Of a stretch of DNA of 64,000 bases, positions 9,815 to 17,612 are shown in pieces. Below the pieces are notes generated by a model. That model did not search any database. It saw only the letters and a list, made by a program, of their open reading frames with translations, and was not told the DNA's origin. Made by a program: the position numbers and the translations under genes. Position 1 is the stretch's first letter. Each line of letters opens with the position of its first letter. Origin of the DNA: Flavobacteriaceae bacterium (GTDB lineage Bacteria; Bacteroidota; Bacteroidia; Flavobacteriales; Flavobacteriaceae); contig JAIXYI010000015.1 in assembly GCA_027490305.1 (NCBI GenBank), positions 51,783-115,782 of the forward strand, given 5' to 3'.

Positions 9815-10510
9815 ATGTCTGAACAATCTTTTTTCCCCATACGCGCCTGGGCCGAAGACGACCGCCCACGCGAGAAACTCCTATTAAAAGGCAAAGCCGC
9901 GTTGTCGGATGCGGAACTGCTGGCCATCCTAATCGGCACCGGTAGCCAGAATGAAACAGCGGTCGATCTGAGTAAACGGCTGCTGGCGGCGTCAGGCAAT
10001 AATCTCGCCCGCTTTGCCAAAATGGGGCTAAAGCAACTACAGGAGTTTCGTGGCATCGGAGAAGCCAAGGCAGTTACCATCATAGCGGCGCTCGAATTAG
10101 GCCAAAGACGGAGGGCGGAATCGTCACCCGATACCGACAAAGTAACATCAAGCCTTTCGGTATATGAGTTGATGCGTCCGCTAATAGGAGAGTTGCCCCA
10201 TGAAGAGTTTTGGATTATTTACCTCAATAACGCCAATAAGGTATTGTCGAAATTGCAGTTGAGCAAGGGTGGGATAACCGGTACGCTTGTCGACGTGCGG
10301 TTGGTCTACAAACAGGCGGTGCAGTGTGGTGCCACCTCTATAATTGTATGTCACAACCATCCGTCGGGAGGGCTTACGCCGAGCGATGCCGATCGACAGA
10401 TTACCCGGAAGCTAAAAGCAGCAGGCGAGCATTTGGATGTGAAGTTGCTCGATCACGTCATCATTACCGAAGTAAGCCACTTCAGCTTTTCCGATGAAGG
10501 GTTACTTTAG
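9815..10510 (+). CDS. radC: RadC-family JAB/MPN-domain protein
   Basis: A 231-residue UPF0758/RadC protein. Seen: N-terminal helix-hairpin-helix region (GLKQLQEFRGIGEAKAVTI), then a JAB/MPN domain with the metal-binding signature CHNHPSGGLTPSDAD near residue 180 and an upstream Glu. The ATG at 9815 (MSEQSFFPIRAWAEDDRP) is the family's usual start; an in-frame TTG at 9797 is less likely. The cellular role of RadC is still unsettled; the once-proposed DNA-repair role is doubtful. Confidence 0.92.
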   Translation: MSEQSFFPIRAWAEDDRPREKLLLKGKAALSDAELLAILIGTGSQNETAVDLSKRLLAASGNNLARFAKMGLKQLQEFRGIGEAKAVTIIAALELGQRRRAESSPDTDKVTSSLSVYELMRPLIGELPHEEFWIIYLNNANKVLSKLQLSKGGITGTLVDVRLVYKQAVQCGATSIIVCHNHPSGGLTPSDADRQITRKLKAAGEHLDVKLLDHVIITEVSHFSFSDEGLL

Positions 10511-10563
10511 TTAATTGGAAATCCGGACACCTGTTTTTGCCAAAACTTCACGACATTTGCCAG

Positions 10564-11256
10564 ATGCACAGAGCCACCATTACGGATATTTTCTTCGATC
10601 TCGATCATACGCTGTGGGATTTTGACCGAAATTCGGCACTTGCCTTCGATAAGGTCTTTACAAAACATGGGATTGACGTCGATTTGGAGACTTTCCTCGG
10701 ACACTACACTCTCATTAACTCTGATTATTGGAACCGCTACGAGCAAAACCTGATTACGATCGAGGAACTTCGATACGGACGTTTGCGTTCTACCTTCGAG
10801 CGTTTTGGGATGTGTCATGCAAACGATGTGCTGCACACGCTGGCGGAGGCCTACATCGACCACCTCCCGGAACACAATCATCTGTTTGACGGCGCCATCG
10901 ACACCTTACACTATCTTAAAGACAAGTACCGGTTGCACATAATCACAAATGGTTTTAGTCACGTGCAGAAGAAAAAGATGGCTAATTCCGGACTCCAGCC
11001 TTTTTTTACTACGATAACCGACTCTGAAATGGCAGGCGCGAAGAAACCGGATCCGACCATATTCGAATATGCCCTTGAAAAAGCGGGCACCCACGCATCT
11101 GCCAGTGTCATGATTGGTGATAGCCTGGTTGCGGACGTCAAAGGAGCATCAGGAGCCGGCCTGCATCCCATACATTTTTCTCCTTACGAGAACGCCGCGT
11201 CTCAAAGCGGGTTTCAAACGATTCGGCACCTGTCCGAACTCCAAACTATTTTTTAA
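10564..11256 (+). CDS. YjjG-type HAD phosphatase (noncanonical pyrimidine nucleotidase)
   Basis: A 230-residue HAD subfamily IA hydrolase: motif I DLDHTLWDFDRN with the two catalytic Asp residues, motif II HIITNGF, motif III Lys in GAKKPDP, motif IV IGDSLVADVKGA. The DHTLWDFD variant is characteristic of YjjG-like enzymes that dephosphorylate nucleoside monophosphates and help clear non-canonical pyrimidines. The start is set at ATG 10564; an in-frame TTG at 10537 would add an unconserved leader. The next gene begins 2 nt after the stop. Confidence 0.86.
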   Translation: MHRATITDIFFDLDHTLWDFDRNSALAFDKVFTKHGIDVDLETFLGHYTLINSDYWNRYEQNLITIEELRYGRLRSTFERFGMCHANDVLHTLAEAYIDHLPEHNHLFDGAIDTLHYLKDKYRLHIITNGFSHVQKKKMANSGLQPFFTTITDSEMAGAKKPDPTIFEYALEKAGTHASASVMIGDSLVADVKGASGAGLHPIHFSPYENAASQSGFQTIRHLSELQTIF

Positions 11257-11258
11257 TT

Positions 11259-12026
11259 ATGAAGAAGTTAGCCTTTTTGATTTCATTGTTACTTACCGGA
11301 TTATCGTATGCGCAATCCGTAAATGAATATCGTTATGTCGTGATTCCAAGTCGATTCGAGCTACAGTCCGAAACCAATCAATACAGACTGAACACGCTTG
11401 CCAAAAAATACCTCACGGAAGCAGGCTTTGAGGCGGTGCACGAATCGCTCATGACCGACAATCAGGTGAACCACCGTTGCGATAACCTGTTCATCGACAT
11501 TGTGAAAGTCAAGTCGTTACTTACTATAAAGGTCAAAGTGCTCCTTAGGGATTGTCGAAACGCAGTTATTTTCGAAAGTAAAGAGGGTAACAGCAAGGAA
11601 AAGTCGTATGAAAAAGGCTATCAGGAAGCACTTGCGAAGGCTTTTGAATCGGTAAAGGAGTTGCATTACACCTATACGGGTAAAAAACAGGATGTTACAC
11701 CTGAACCACAGCCGGTTGCCGTATCAAAGCCAGTCGCTCCGGTCGCAGCTACTCCGGTCGTTACTTCCAACCCTGTCCAGTCCGATACCACTACGTCCAA
11801 GACGACGTATACTGTTGAGCCGCTCGCGTCGGGTTATCTGATTATTGACGGCAACACCTCAAAGATTGCGTTAAAAATCCTCAAGACATCAGATCCAAAA
11901 ATATACACGGCTTCGCGAAACGGCGACAGTGGTGTATTCCTAAATAAAAACGGCAAGTGGTTTTTCGAATACTACCGTAACGGGACGCTGTATTCAGAGG
12001 AGTTTTCCGTCGACTATACCTTTTAG
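11259..12026 (+). CDS. Secreted protein of unknown function
   Basis: Not recognised as a named family. The 255-residue protein has a clear signal peptide (LAFLISLLLTGLSYAQ) and a globular N-terminal part (about 22-140; YRYVVIPSRFEL, LAKKYLTEAGFEAV). A Pro/Ala/Val-rich linker (about 150-185) and a small C-terminal domain ending GKWFFEYYRNGTLYSEEF follow. It starts 2 nt after the YjjG-type gene, so the two are probably co-transcribed. Its stop overlaps the stop of rarA on the other strand by 3 nt. Probably periplasmic; no function can be given. Confidence 0.75.
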   Translation: MKKLAFLISLLLTGLSYAQSVNEYRYVVIPSRFELQSETNQYRLNTLAKKYLTEAGFEAVHESLMTDNQVNHRCDNLFIDIVKVKSLLTIKVKVLLRDCRNAVIFESKEGNSKEKSYEKGYQEALAKAFESVKELHYTYTGKKQDVTPEPQPVAVSKPVAPVAATPVVTSNPVQSDTTTSKTTYTVEPLASGYLIIDGNTSKIALKILKTSDPKIYTASRNGDSGVFLNKNGKWFFEYYRNGTLYSEEFSVDYTF

Positions 12027-13300
12027 TAACCGTATTTGTCTTTCCAGCGGTTGCGGAGGAACTCCCGGGTCTGCTTCTCTCTCGAGTTATCCCCGGGTTC
12101 GTAGAAAACCGTCCCGGACAGTGCTTCCGGCAGGAACTCCTGTTCGGCGAAGTTATGCGCAAAATCATGGGCGTATTTATAGTCATCTCCATACCCCAAT
12201 TCTTTCATAAGTTTGGTAGGAGCGTTTCGCAGATGCAACGGTACCGGAAGGTCACCCTGCTGTCGAACGGCTTGTTGCGCCGCTCCTATGGCCATATAGG
12301 TGGCGTTGCTTTTTGGGGACGTGGCCAGGTAAACGGCACATTGGCTGAGCAGGATACGACTTTCCGGATATCCAATAGTCGTGACCGCCTGGAAGGTATT
12401 GTTCGCTATGACCAGCGCCGTCGGATTGGCATTCCCGATATCCTCACTCGCTAAAATCAACATCCGGCGGGCGATGAACTTCACATCTTCCCCACCTTCA
12501 ATCATCCGCGCAAGCCAATACACGGCCCCATTTGGGTCGCTTCCGCGCATCGATTTAATAAAGGCCGATATGATGTCATAGTGTTGTTCGCCTGTTTTAT
12601 CATACAAAACCGTATTCTGTTGCGCAAGCTGCATGACGGTCTCATTCGTAACGACTACGCGGTCGCCCGGAGTGGCGTTGACCACCAATTCAAAGATATT
12701 GAGAAGTTTGCGTCCGTCTCCACCTGAAAGACGCAATAGGGCTTCTGTTTCCTGCAAATCGATGTTACGCGAAGCCAGTACGTTGTCTTTTTCGATGGCA
12801 CGATTCAGGAGAGCATTCAGGTCGTCTTTCGAGAACGGGTTGAGGATGTATACCTGACAACGCGACAGCAAAGCGGGAATCACTTCAAAGCTCGGATTTT
12901 CGGTGGTCGCCCCGATAAGGGTTACCCATCCTTTTTCAACAGCGGCCAAAAGGGAATCCTGTTGCGATTTACTGAAGCGATGGATCTCGTCGATGAACAA
13001 AATTGGGTTCTTGGCCGTAAAAAGTCCACCAGCCTGCTTGGCTTTATCAATAACCTCGCGAACGTCTTTTACGCCTGAATTGATGGCACTAAGGATGTAA
13101 AACGGCCGCTTCGATTCTTCGGCAATAATCTGGGCCAGTGTGGTTTTACCCGTTCCCGGAGGTCCCCAGAAAATAAGCGACGGAATAAAACCCCGCGCGA
13201 TTTGTTGGGTGAGGGATCCTTCTGGTCCTACCAGATGTAACTGACTGATGTAGTCTTCGAGTCGCTTGGGTCGTATACGTTCTGCTAAAGGCGCTTCCAT
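12023..13300 (-). CDS. rarA: RarA (MgsA) AAA+ ATPase, replication-associated recombination protein A
   Basis: A 425-residue clamp-loader-like AAA+ ATPase acting at stalled replication forks. Seen: N-terminal LAERIRPKRLEDYISQ, Walker A FWGPPGTGKTTLAQ, Walker B ILFIDEIHRFSKSQQD, sensor GATTENPSFEV, and the C-terminal MgsA oligomerisation region (SDPNGAVYWLARMIEGGED; NLPVPLHLRNAPTK-like). The start MEAPLAERIRP at 13300 is preferred over an upstream ATG at 13462 because a -7 element lies just before it and the extra 54 residues are not typical. Its end overlaps the stop of the convergent gene. Confidence 0.94.
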   Translation of the reverse strand: MEAPLAERIRPKRLEDYISQLHLVGPEGSLTQQIARGFIPSLIFWGPPGTGKTTLAQIIAEESKRPFYILSAINSGVKDVREVIDKAKQAGGLFTAKNPILFIDEIHRFSKSQQDSLLAAVEKGWVTLIGATTENPSFEVIPALLSRCQVYILNPFSKDDLNALLNRAIEKDNVLASRNIDLQETEALLRLSGGDGRKLLNIFELVVNATPGDRVVVTNETVMQLAQQNTVLYDKTGEQHYDIISAFIKSMRGSDPNGAVYWLARMIEGGEDVKFIARRMLILASEDIGNANPTALVIANNTFQAVTTIGYPESRILLSQCAVYLATSPKSNATYMAIGAAQQAVRQQGDLPVPLHLRNAPTKLMKELGYGDDYKYAHDFAHNFAEQEFLPEALSGTVFYEPGDNSREKQTREFLRNRWKDKYGY

Positions 13301-13305
13301 AGTTA

Positions 13306-13313
13306 CAAAGGTA
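13306..13313 (-). promoter_or_regulatory. -7 element of the rarA promoter
   Basis: On the minus strand TACCTTTG ends 5 nt before the rarA ATG, so the transcript would be leaderless or nearly so. No good -33 TTTG is found at 19 nt. Confidence 0.5.
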
Positions 13314-13438
13314 CACGGTTTGAGATTTTGTGGACTACTTTGACGGAATTGGTGGTAACCAAAAACAGGATATCTGCCATTTTTACCGTTTTTGTAATTT
13401 GGTGGGATATTTGACAGGCGCTGAGAAAAATAATCGAT

Positions 13439-14197
13439 ATGGACGACGGTCGTCACTTCCAATTTTCCCCGTCGGTTTACCTGTTGCCGCTGTTGGTAGT
13501 AGTGCCGATGTGGTTCGTTTTTGGGTTACAATCGACGCTCCATCACTCTTTTGATTTCCTGGGCATCTTGCCACGTCATTGGAGCGGCCTTCCCGGAATT
13601 GTATTCAGTCCGTTCTTACACGGAAACCTGGGGCACATCGCGAGTAATACGCCTCCTTTACTTATTCTGATTGCCGCGTTGGTCTATTTTTACAGAAGGC
13701 TCTCGCTTAAGGTATTGCTTTTTGGTATCCTGTTATCCGGCTTCATCACCTGGGTTATCGGCCGGGATTCCTATCATATCGGGGCCAGCGGTTTGGTATA
13801 TGTGCTCGTGGGCTTCATCTTTTTCAAAGGTCTGATGACACAGTATTACCGGCTGGTAGCCTTATCGTTTGCGGTAGTGTTAATGTATGGAGGACTCATA
13901 TGGTATATGTTTCCCGGCATCGACGAGGCCGTGTCGTGGGAAGCCCATTTAGGCGGTATGATCAGTGGGTTCGCCTTTGCCGTGCTATTCCGGACGCCGA
14001 ACTATCACGATGACCTGTTGTTTGAATGGCAACGGCCGGATTACGATCCGTCGAACGACAAATTCATGCAGCGCTTTGATGAGCAGGGTAATTTTGTCAA
14101 TCCACCTCCGCCAGAGCCCGAGCCAGTCGAGGAGGAGCTTCAACCAGGTATTCGCTACCACTTCATCCCGATGGATAAAGAAAGAGGGGAGGATTAA
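13439..14197 (+). CDS. Rhomboid-family intramembrane serine protease
   Basis: A 252-residue polytopic membrane protein that should cleave transmembrane substrates within the bilayer. Seen: about six hydrophobic segments, the loop motif HGNLGHIASN (61-70), catalytic Ser117 in GASGLVYVLVG, and catalytic His170 in AHLGGMISGF. A charged cytoplasmic tail follows (about 190-252; PPPEPEPVEEELQPG). The start at ATG 13439 gives a short hydrophilic N-terminus. Substrate unknown. The stop overlaps that of rlmB on the opposite strand. Confidence 0.93.
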   Translation: MDDGRHFQFSPSVYLLPLLVVVPMWFVFGLQSTLHHSFDFLGILPRHWSGLPGIVFSPFLHGNLGHIASNTPPLLILIAALVYFYRRLSLKVLLFGILLSGFITWVIGRDSYHIGASGLVYVLVGFIFFKGLMTQYYRLVALSFAVVLMYGGLIWYMFPGIDEAVSWEAHLGGMISGFAFAVLFRTPNYHDDLLFEWQRPDYDPSNDKFMQRFDEQGNFVNPPPPEPEPVEEELQPGIRYHFIPMDKERGED

Positions 14198-14928
14198 CGT
14201 CGTTGCCGCACGGCTTCATACAATATGGCGCCACATGCCACAGATACGTTAAGCGAGCCAATGGTGCCGAACAACGGTAGTTTCACTTTCTCATCTACTA
14301 TTTTCAAGACAGACGGATTGATGCCGCGATCCTCTGATCCCATGATGATGGCCAACGGACCGGTGAGATTGGCGTCATATACGTCCTGATCGGTTTTTTC
14401 TGTAGCCGCGACGGTGCGGATCCCGGATGCCTGGAGCATAAAAACGGCGTCTTTAATATGGTCGACCTTTGAAATAGGAACATTAAAAACGGCACCGGCT
14501 GACGTTTTGACGGTATCGCCATTAACAGGTGCTGCGCCAGAGGAGGAAATGATGATTCCGTTTACTCCCGTACATTCCGCCGTTCGGATGATGGCACCGA
14601 AATTCCGGGCGTCTGACAGTTGGTCCAGTAGTAGGAAAAGAGGCGTGCTTCCACTTTCCAACACGGTTTCAATCAGCGTTTCGAGATCGTGGAAAGCGAC
14701 AGGTGCAATTTGCGCTACAGCTCCCTGATGGTTCAAAGAAGTGAGACGATTCAATTTCTCGGCTGGAACGTAGCTGAAGTTGATATGGTGTTGCTTGAGC
14801 GTCTTGAGCAGTTCCCGCATGAGGTCGCCCGACGCTTCTTTTTGAATGAAGACTTTGTCTACCGGCTTTCCCGCGCGAACGGCTTCCATGATGGCACGGA
14901 TACCGAAAATCTGGTGTTGGTTTTCCAT
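14194..14928 (-). CDS. rlmB: 23S rRNA (guanosine-2'-O-)-methyltransferase RlmB (SpoU/TrmH family)
   Basis: A 244-residue SpoU methyltransferase: N-terminal substrate-binding domain (QIFGIRAIMEAVRAGKPVD), then the knotted SAM domain with motif 1 LSDARNFGAIIRTAE, motif 2 IIMGSEDRGI and motif 3 PLFGTIGSLNVSVACGAIL. The N-terminal domain and GSLNVSVA favour RlmB (G2251 of 23S rRNA) over plain TrmH. It is transcribed alone from a promoter a few bases upstream. Confidence 0.9.
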   Translation of the reverse strand: MENQHQIFGIRAIMEAVRAGKPVDKVFIQKEASGDLMRELLKTLKQHHINFSYVPAEKLNRLTSLNHQGAVAQIAPVAFHDLETLIETVLESGSTPLFLLLDQLSDARNFGAIIRTAECTGVNGIIISSSGAAPVNGDTVKTSAGAVFNVPISKVDHIKDAVFMLQASGIRTVAATEKTDQDVYDANLTGPLAIIMGSEDRGINPSVLKIVDEKVKLPLFGTIGSLNVSVACGAILYEAVRQRR

Positions 14929-14932
14929 TTGG

Positions 14933-14940
14933 CAAAAGTA
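14933..14940 (-). promoter_or_regulatory. -7 element of the rlmB promoter
   Basis: Minus-strand TACTTTTG, 4 nt before the rlmB ATG; implies a leaderless or near-leaderless message. It abuts the terminator of the upstream SusCD operon 2. Confidence 0.5.
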
Positions 14941-14944
14941 CTAT

Positions 14945-14975
14945 AAAAAAACCACCGGGAGTGCCGGTGGTTTTG
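14945..14975 (-). terminator. Terminator of SusCD operon 2
   Basis: An 11- to 12-bp stem (ACCACCGG paired with CCGGTGGT plus flanking A/T pairs) with a 5-nt loop. Read on the minus strand it is followed by a T-run, just after the stop of the 14996-15499 lipoprotein gene. Confidence 0.9.
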
Positions 14976-14995
14976 GGTTGGATGAACAAGTTGTA

Positions 14996-15499
14996 CTACA
15001 ACTCGTCTTCTAGGAATCCGGTGCGTTTGTGGCCTCCGAATTTGTAAACCGTTCCTGGGTCCCAGTCGAATTCCGCTTCGAAGTAGATACTGTCTACGAC
15101 GTGTCCGCCGAACGATGTACCGCCATTTTTGAAGATCTTACCATTTGTTACGTGAACCGTGCCGCCGGTGTAGAGTTCTTCAGCGTCGGGTTGCCCTGAA
15201 AAGGACAGATTAGTGAAGTCGGTTGCCTGGACTTTTGATTTGATTTCCATAAACGCATCGTGATCGTCAATCCAGAAGTTTTCGTCATTTGACGCCGCGT
15301 TGTAAGTGGAGTAAAGTTCGTATCCGCCTCCGAAAGCGGGCGTCGCACCGTCCGGTTCGTAAGCAACGATGTGCCAGTCGCCCGCGAATTTTTGGGTCTT
15401 TGTGCCTCCTGGATTCGTGTCGCCGACCTCGTCACACGACTGCATCGTGAAGGCAACAAATGAAAACGCCAGAAGTCCTGCTATATTTCTAATTTTCAT
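14996..15499 (-). CDS. Putative surface lipoprotein, possibly lipid-binding putative hydrolase family
   Basis: A 167-residue lipoprotein with Cys22 (FTMQSC) followed by DEVGD, the acidic pattern of surface-exported Bacteroidota lipoproteins. The mature part has FAGDWHIVAYE near the start, an all-beta composition and an ending HKRTGFLEDEL. This resembles the small 'lipid-binding putative hydrolase' proteins often encoded in SusCD loci, but I cannot confirm the family by eye. It is the last gene of the operon, 17 nt after the previous one, and precedes a terminator. Confidence 0.6.
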   Translation of the reverse strand: MKIRNIAGLLAFSFVAFTMQSCDEVGDTNPGGTKTQKFAGDWHIVAYEPDGATPAFGGGYELYSTYNAASNDENFWIDDHDAFMEIKSKVQATDFTNLSFSGQPDAEELYTGGTVHVTNGKIFKNGGTSFGGHVVDSIYFEAEFDWDPGTVYKFGGHKRTGFLEDEL

Positions 15500-15516
15500 G
15501 TTCTTTACTGTTTAGT

Positions 15517-16143
15517 TTATCTCGAAAAATTACGAACGGCAGTGCCGAAGAAACCTGAAGCGTAGATTACCCAGTTCCAGTGGTCTTCATCGATAATTGT
15601 CCCGATGTTACTTTCTGCATTGATGCCGGTTTCTGAAACGTTTTCCTGAAAGGGTGCATATAACCGTTCGTCGTCTAGGTTGTAAAACACCATGTTCAGG
15701 TTGTTTTCGTTGCCTGCGGTGTAGCCCGTTGCATTGTCGGTTCGGTAGATGCGGTCGCCAAGGCGGGTGACGTTCGCCGCATTTCCGTTGCGATAGAAGG
15801 TACCTTCCAGATTGATAGCGCTTGGTGCAGCGCTCAAAACGATTACGGTGCGTGTTACCGAAGCTGAGAATCCGTCTTCATTGAAGGCTTCATAGACGGT
15901 TTTGTATACGCCAACCGTATTTGGATTCACCGATCCTGTTGTGGTAACATCCAGGGCCTCTCCGTTTGCATCGGCGACGGCTCCTGGGTCTGTATAGGCA
16001 TCACCCTCGGTCAAAACGACAACGCGTTCACCGTTTAAGGATAGGTTCGGGTAAAAGGTTACCCGGGAAACGCCTCCGGTTGAATCCTCGGAACACGAGA
16101 GAAACAACAAAGAAAACAATGGTAGTATGATTAGCTTTTTCAT
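15517..16143 (-). CDS. Surface lipoprotein with Ig-like (DUF5011/BT_2262-type) domain
   Basis: A 208-residue lipoprotein with Cys17 (LLFLSC) followed by SEDS. Residues about 35-105 look like the bacterial Ig-like repeat seen in DUF5011 (EGDAYTDPGAVADANGEAL, GSVNPNTVGVYKTVYEA, SVTRTVIVL). The C-terminal half (LEGTFYRNGNAANVTRLGD) resembles small SusCD-associated lipoproteins of the BT_2262 type. Spacing is 12 nt from the SusD gene. The likely role is ligand binding at the cell surface, inferred from the operon. Confidence 0.68.
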   Translation of the reverse strand: MKKLIILPLFSLLFLSCSEDSTGGVSRVTFYPNLSLNGERVVVLTEGDAYTDPGAVADANGEALDVTTTGSVNPNTVGVYKTVYEAFNEDGFSASVTRTVIVLSAAPSAINLEGTFYRNGNAANVTRLGDRIYRTDNATGYTAGNENNLNMVFYNLDDERLYAPFQENVSETGINAESNIGTIIDEDHWNWVIYASGFFGTAVRNFSR

Positions 16144-16155
16144 CGTTCAAGTTAT

Positions 16156-17601
16156 TTAATTGGCATCCCACCAAACCGGTGTCGTAACCGGCAACAGCGC
16201 AGGTGCATTTTGATTAGTAGAAGTCACCGTGCTTGGAAACACAAGACGTTTTGGAAACTGGCCTCCGGTAGTACCGTTGACAGAGTAGGCGAATTCGCCG
16301 GGAACGTAGTCTTCATCGGTTTGGGGTACCGGTGATATGCGCGGATATCCGGTACGATTCTGTTCAAAGAAACCTTCAAAACCGTTGCCAGGGAAGAAGC
16401 TGGTCCATTTCTGTGTAATAATAGCTTCCAACTTTTCAGCAAATGATCCTGCTGACGGGTACTCATATGCGCCGCCTGGCGCTACAAAAACGCTGCCGTT
16501 GTAATCGTATTTGTCCATCATTTCCACAACGCCTTCGTCATAGGCTGCTTTGGCACCGGCTCCACCAGCATAGCGCTCAAATGCCTCTGCCTGAAGAAAC
16601 AGGCTTTCTTCCCGACTCATAAAATATACAGGTGTTGTCGCGCTTAGTTTGATAACCGCGAATGCACTCTGCGCGCCTGTATTATTGAAGTCGCCTTGGT
16701 TCAACGGGCCGCCTGCTTCATAGTAATCCGACATCCTTGGATCCCCATTGTCATCAAGATAAGAGAACAGTGTTCGGCTTGCCCTGATGTTAATGCCGGT
16801 GTTCAGCTGACGTCGGTCGGACTCATAAAGTGGGTTGCTTCGATCAGGCGCATCGACGAACTGCGTAACAGCCGCGTCAACATCGAGAAACTCAGCACCA
16901 GAAGCCAAAAGCTCCGCAACACCTGCAGAAGCTACGTCCGGACGGACCTCAGTCTGGCGCAGATACAACTTCAGCAAAAGTGAATTAGCGTAGGCCGTCC
17001 AATTAGACATTTGGCCACCAAACACGAGGTCGTCCGCTGCCGGAGCAGTACCCGCTGATGCCGACAGGTCTTTGGAGAGTGCCTCCTTTAGGCTGGCGAC
17101 CATTGCATCGTACACCATTTCGGCACTGTCGAATTTCGGTTGCAGGTTTGCCGCGCCCTGATTGGCTTCGGTGTAAGGAATTTGATCATAGAAATCGACA
17201 AGGATCTGGTTGGCCTGCGCTTCCAAAACGGATGCGATCAGGTAATAATTCCAGTTCTCCTGCTCATTCGCTATTCTCTTGACGTTCCGGATGTCGTTGA
17301 GGGCGTCGTACATCGCGGCCCATCCTCCGGTGTAGTCATTTGTGCCAATCGAGTAGTCGTCGATTTCCTTATACTGGTTCGATGAATTTCCTTGCGTGAA
17401 ATGCTGCGACCAGAAACCGCCAATCAAGGCGTAATACGACCCCTGTGCACCGGCCAGGCCTACTATCCCCGCTGGCAGCTCAGATTTGAGAGCGATGCCG
17501 TCGGGCGTAAGCGAGTCCGGGTCGCGGTTAATGTCGAAGTCTTTGTCGCTACAGGAAAGGAAGAGCGACGTAACTGCCAAGGTTGCAAATATTTTTTTCA
17601 T
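16156..17601 (-). CDS. SusD/RagB-family nutrient-binding outer membrane lipoprotein
   Basis: A 481-residue SusD-like protein of the second type (SusD-like_2). Seen: lipobox Cys17 (LFLSC) followed by SDKDFDINRDPD, the NRDP motif common in this subgroup; an alpha-helical TPR-like body; and the C-terminal region WTSFFPGNGFEGFFEQNRTGYP. It is 11 nt downstream of its SusC partner and must work with it. Ligand unknown. Confidence 0.92.
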   Translation of the reverse strand: MKKIFATLAVTSLFLSCSDKDFDINRDPDSLTPDGIALKSELPAGIVGLAGAQGSYYALIGGFWSQHFTQGNSSNQYKEIDDYSIGTNDYTGGWAAMYDALNDIRNVKRIANEQENWNYYLIASVLEAQANQILVDFYDQIPYTEANQGAANLQPKFDSAEMVYDAMVASLKEALSKDLSASAGTAPAADDLVFGGQMSNWTAYANSLLLKLYLRQTEVRPDVASAGVAELLASGAEFLDVDAAVTQFVDAPDRSNPLYESDRRQLNTGINIRASRTLFSYLDDNGDPRMSDYYEAGGPLNQGDFNNTGAQSAFAVIKLSATTPVYFMSREESLFLQAEAFERYAGGAGAKAAYDEGVVEMMDKYDYNGSVFVAPGGAYEYPSAGSFAEKLEAIITQKWTSFFPGNGFEGFFEQNRTGYPRISPVPQTDEDYVPGEFAYSVNGTTGGQFPKRLVFPSTVTSTNQNAPALLPVTTPVWWDAN

Positions 17602-17612
17602 GATACAATTTT

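Noticed and set aside
13301..13462. Longer start for rarA at 13462
   Set aside because: The extra 54 residues overlap the rhomboid gene start and its upstream region, and a -7 element sits right before the ATG at 13300.
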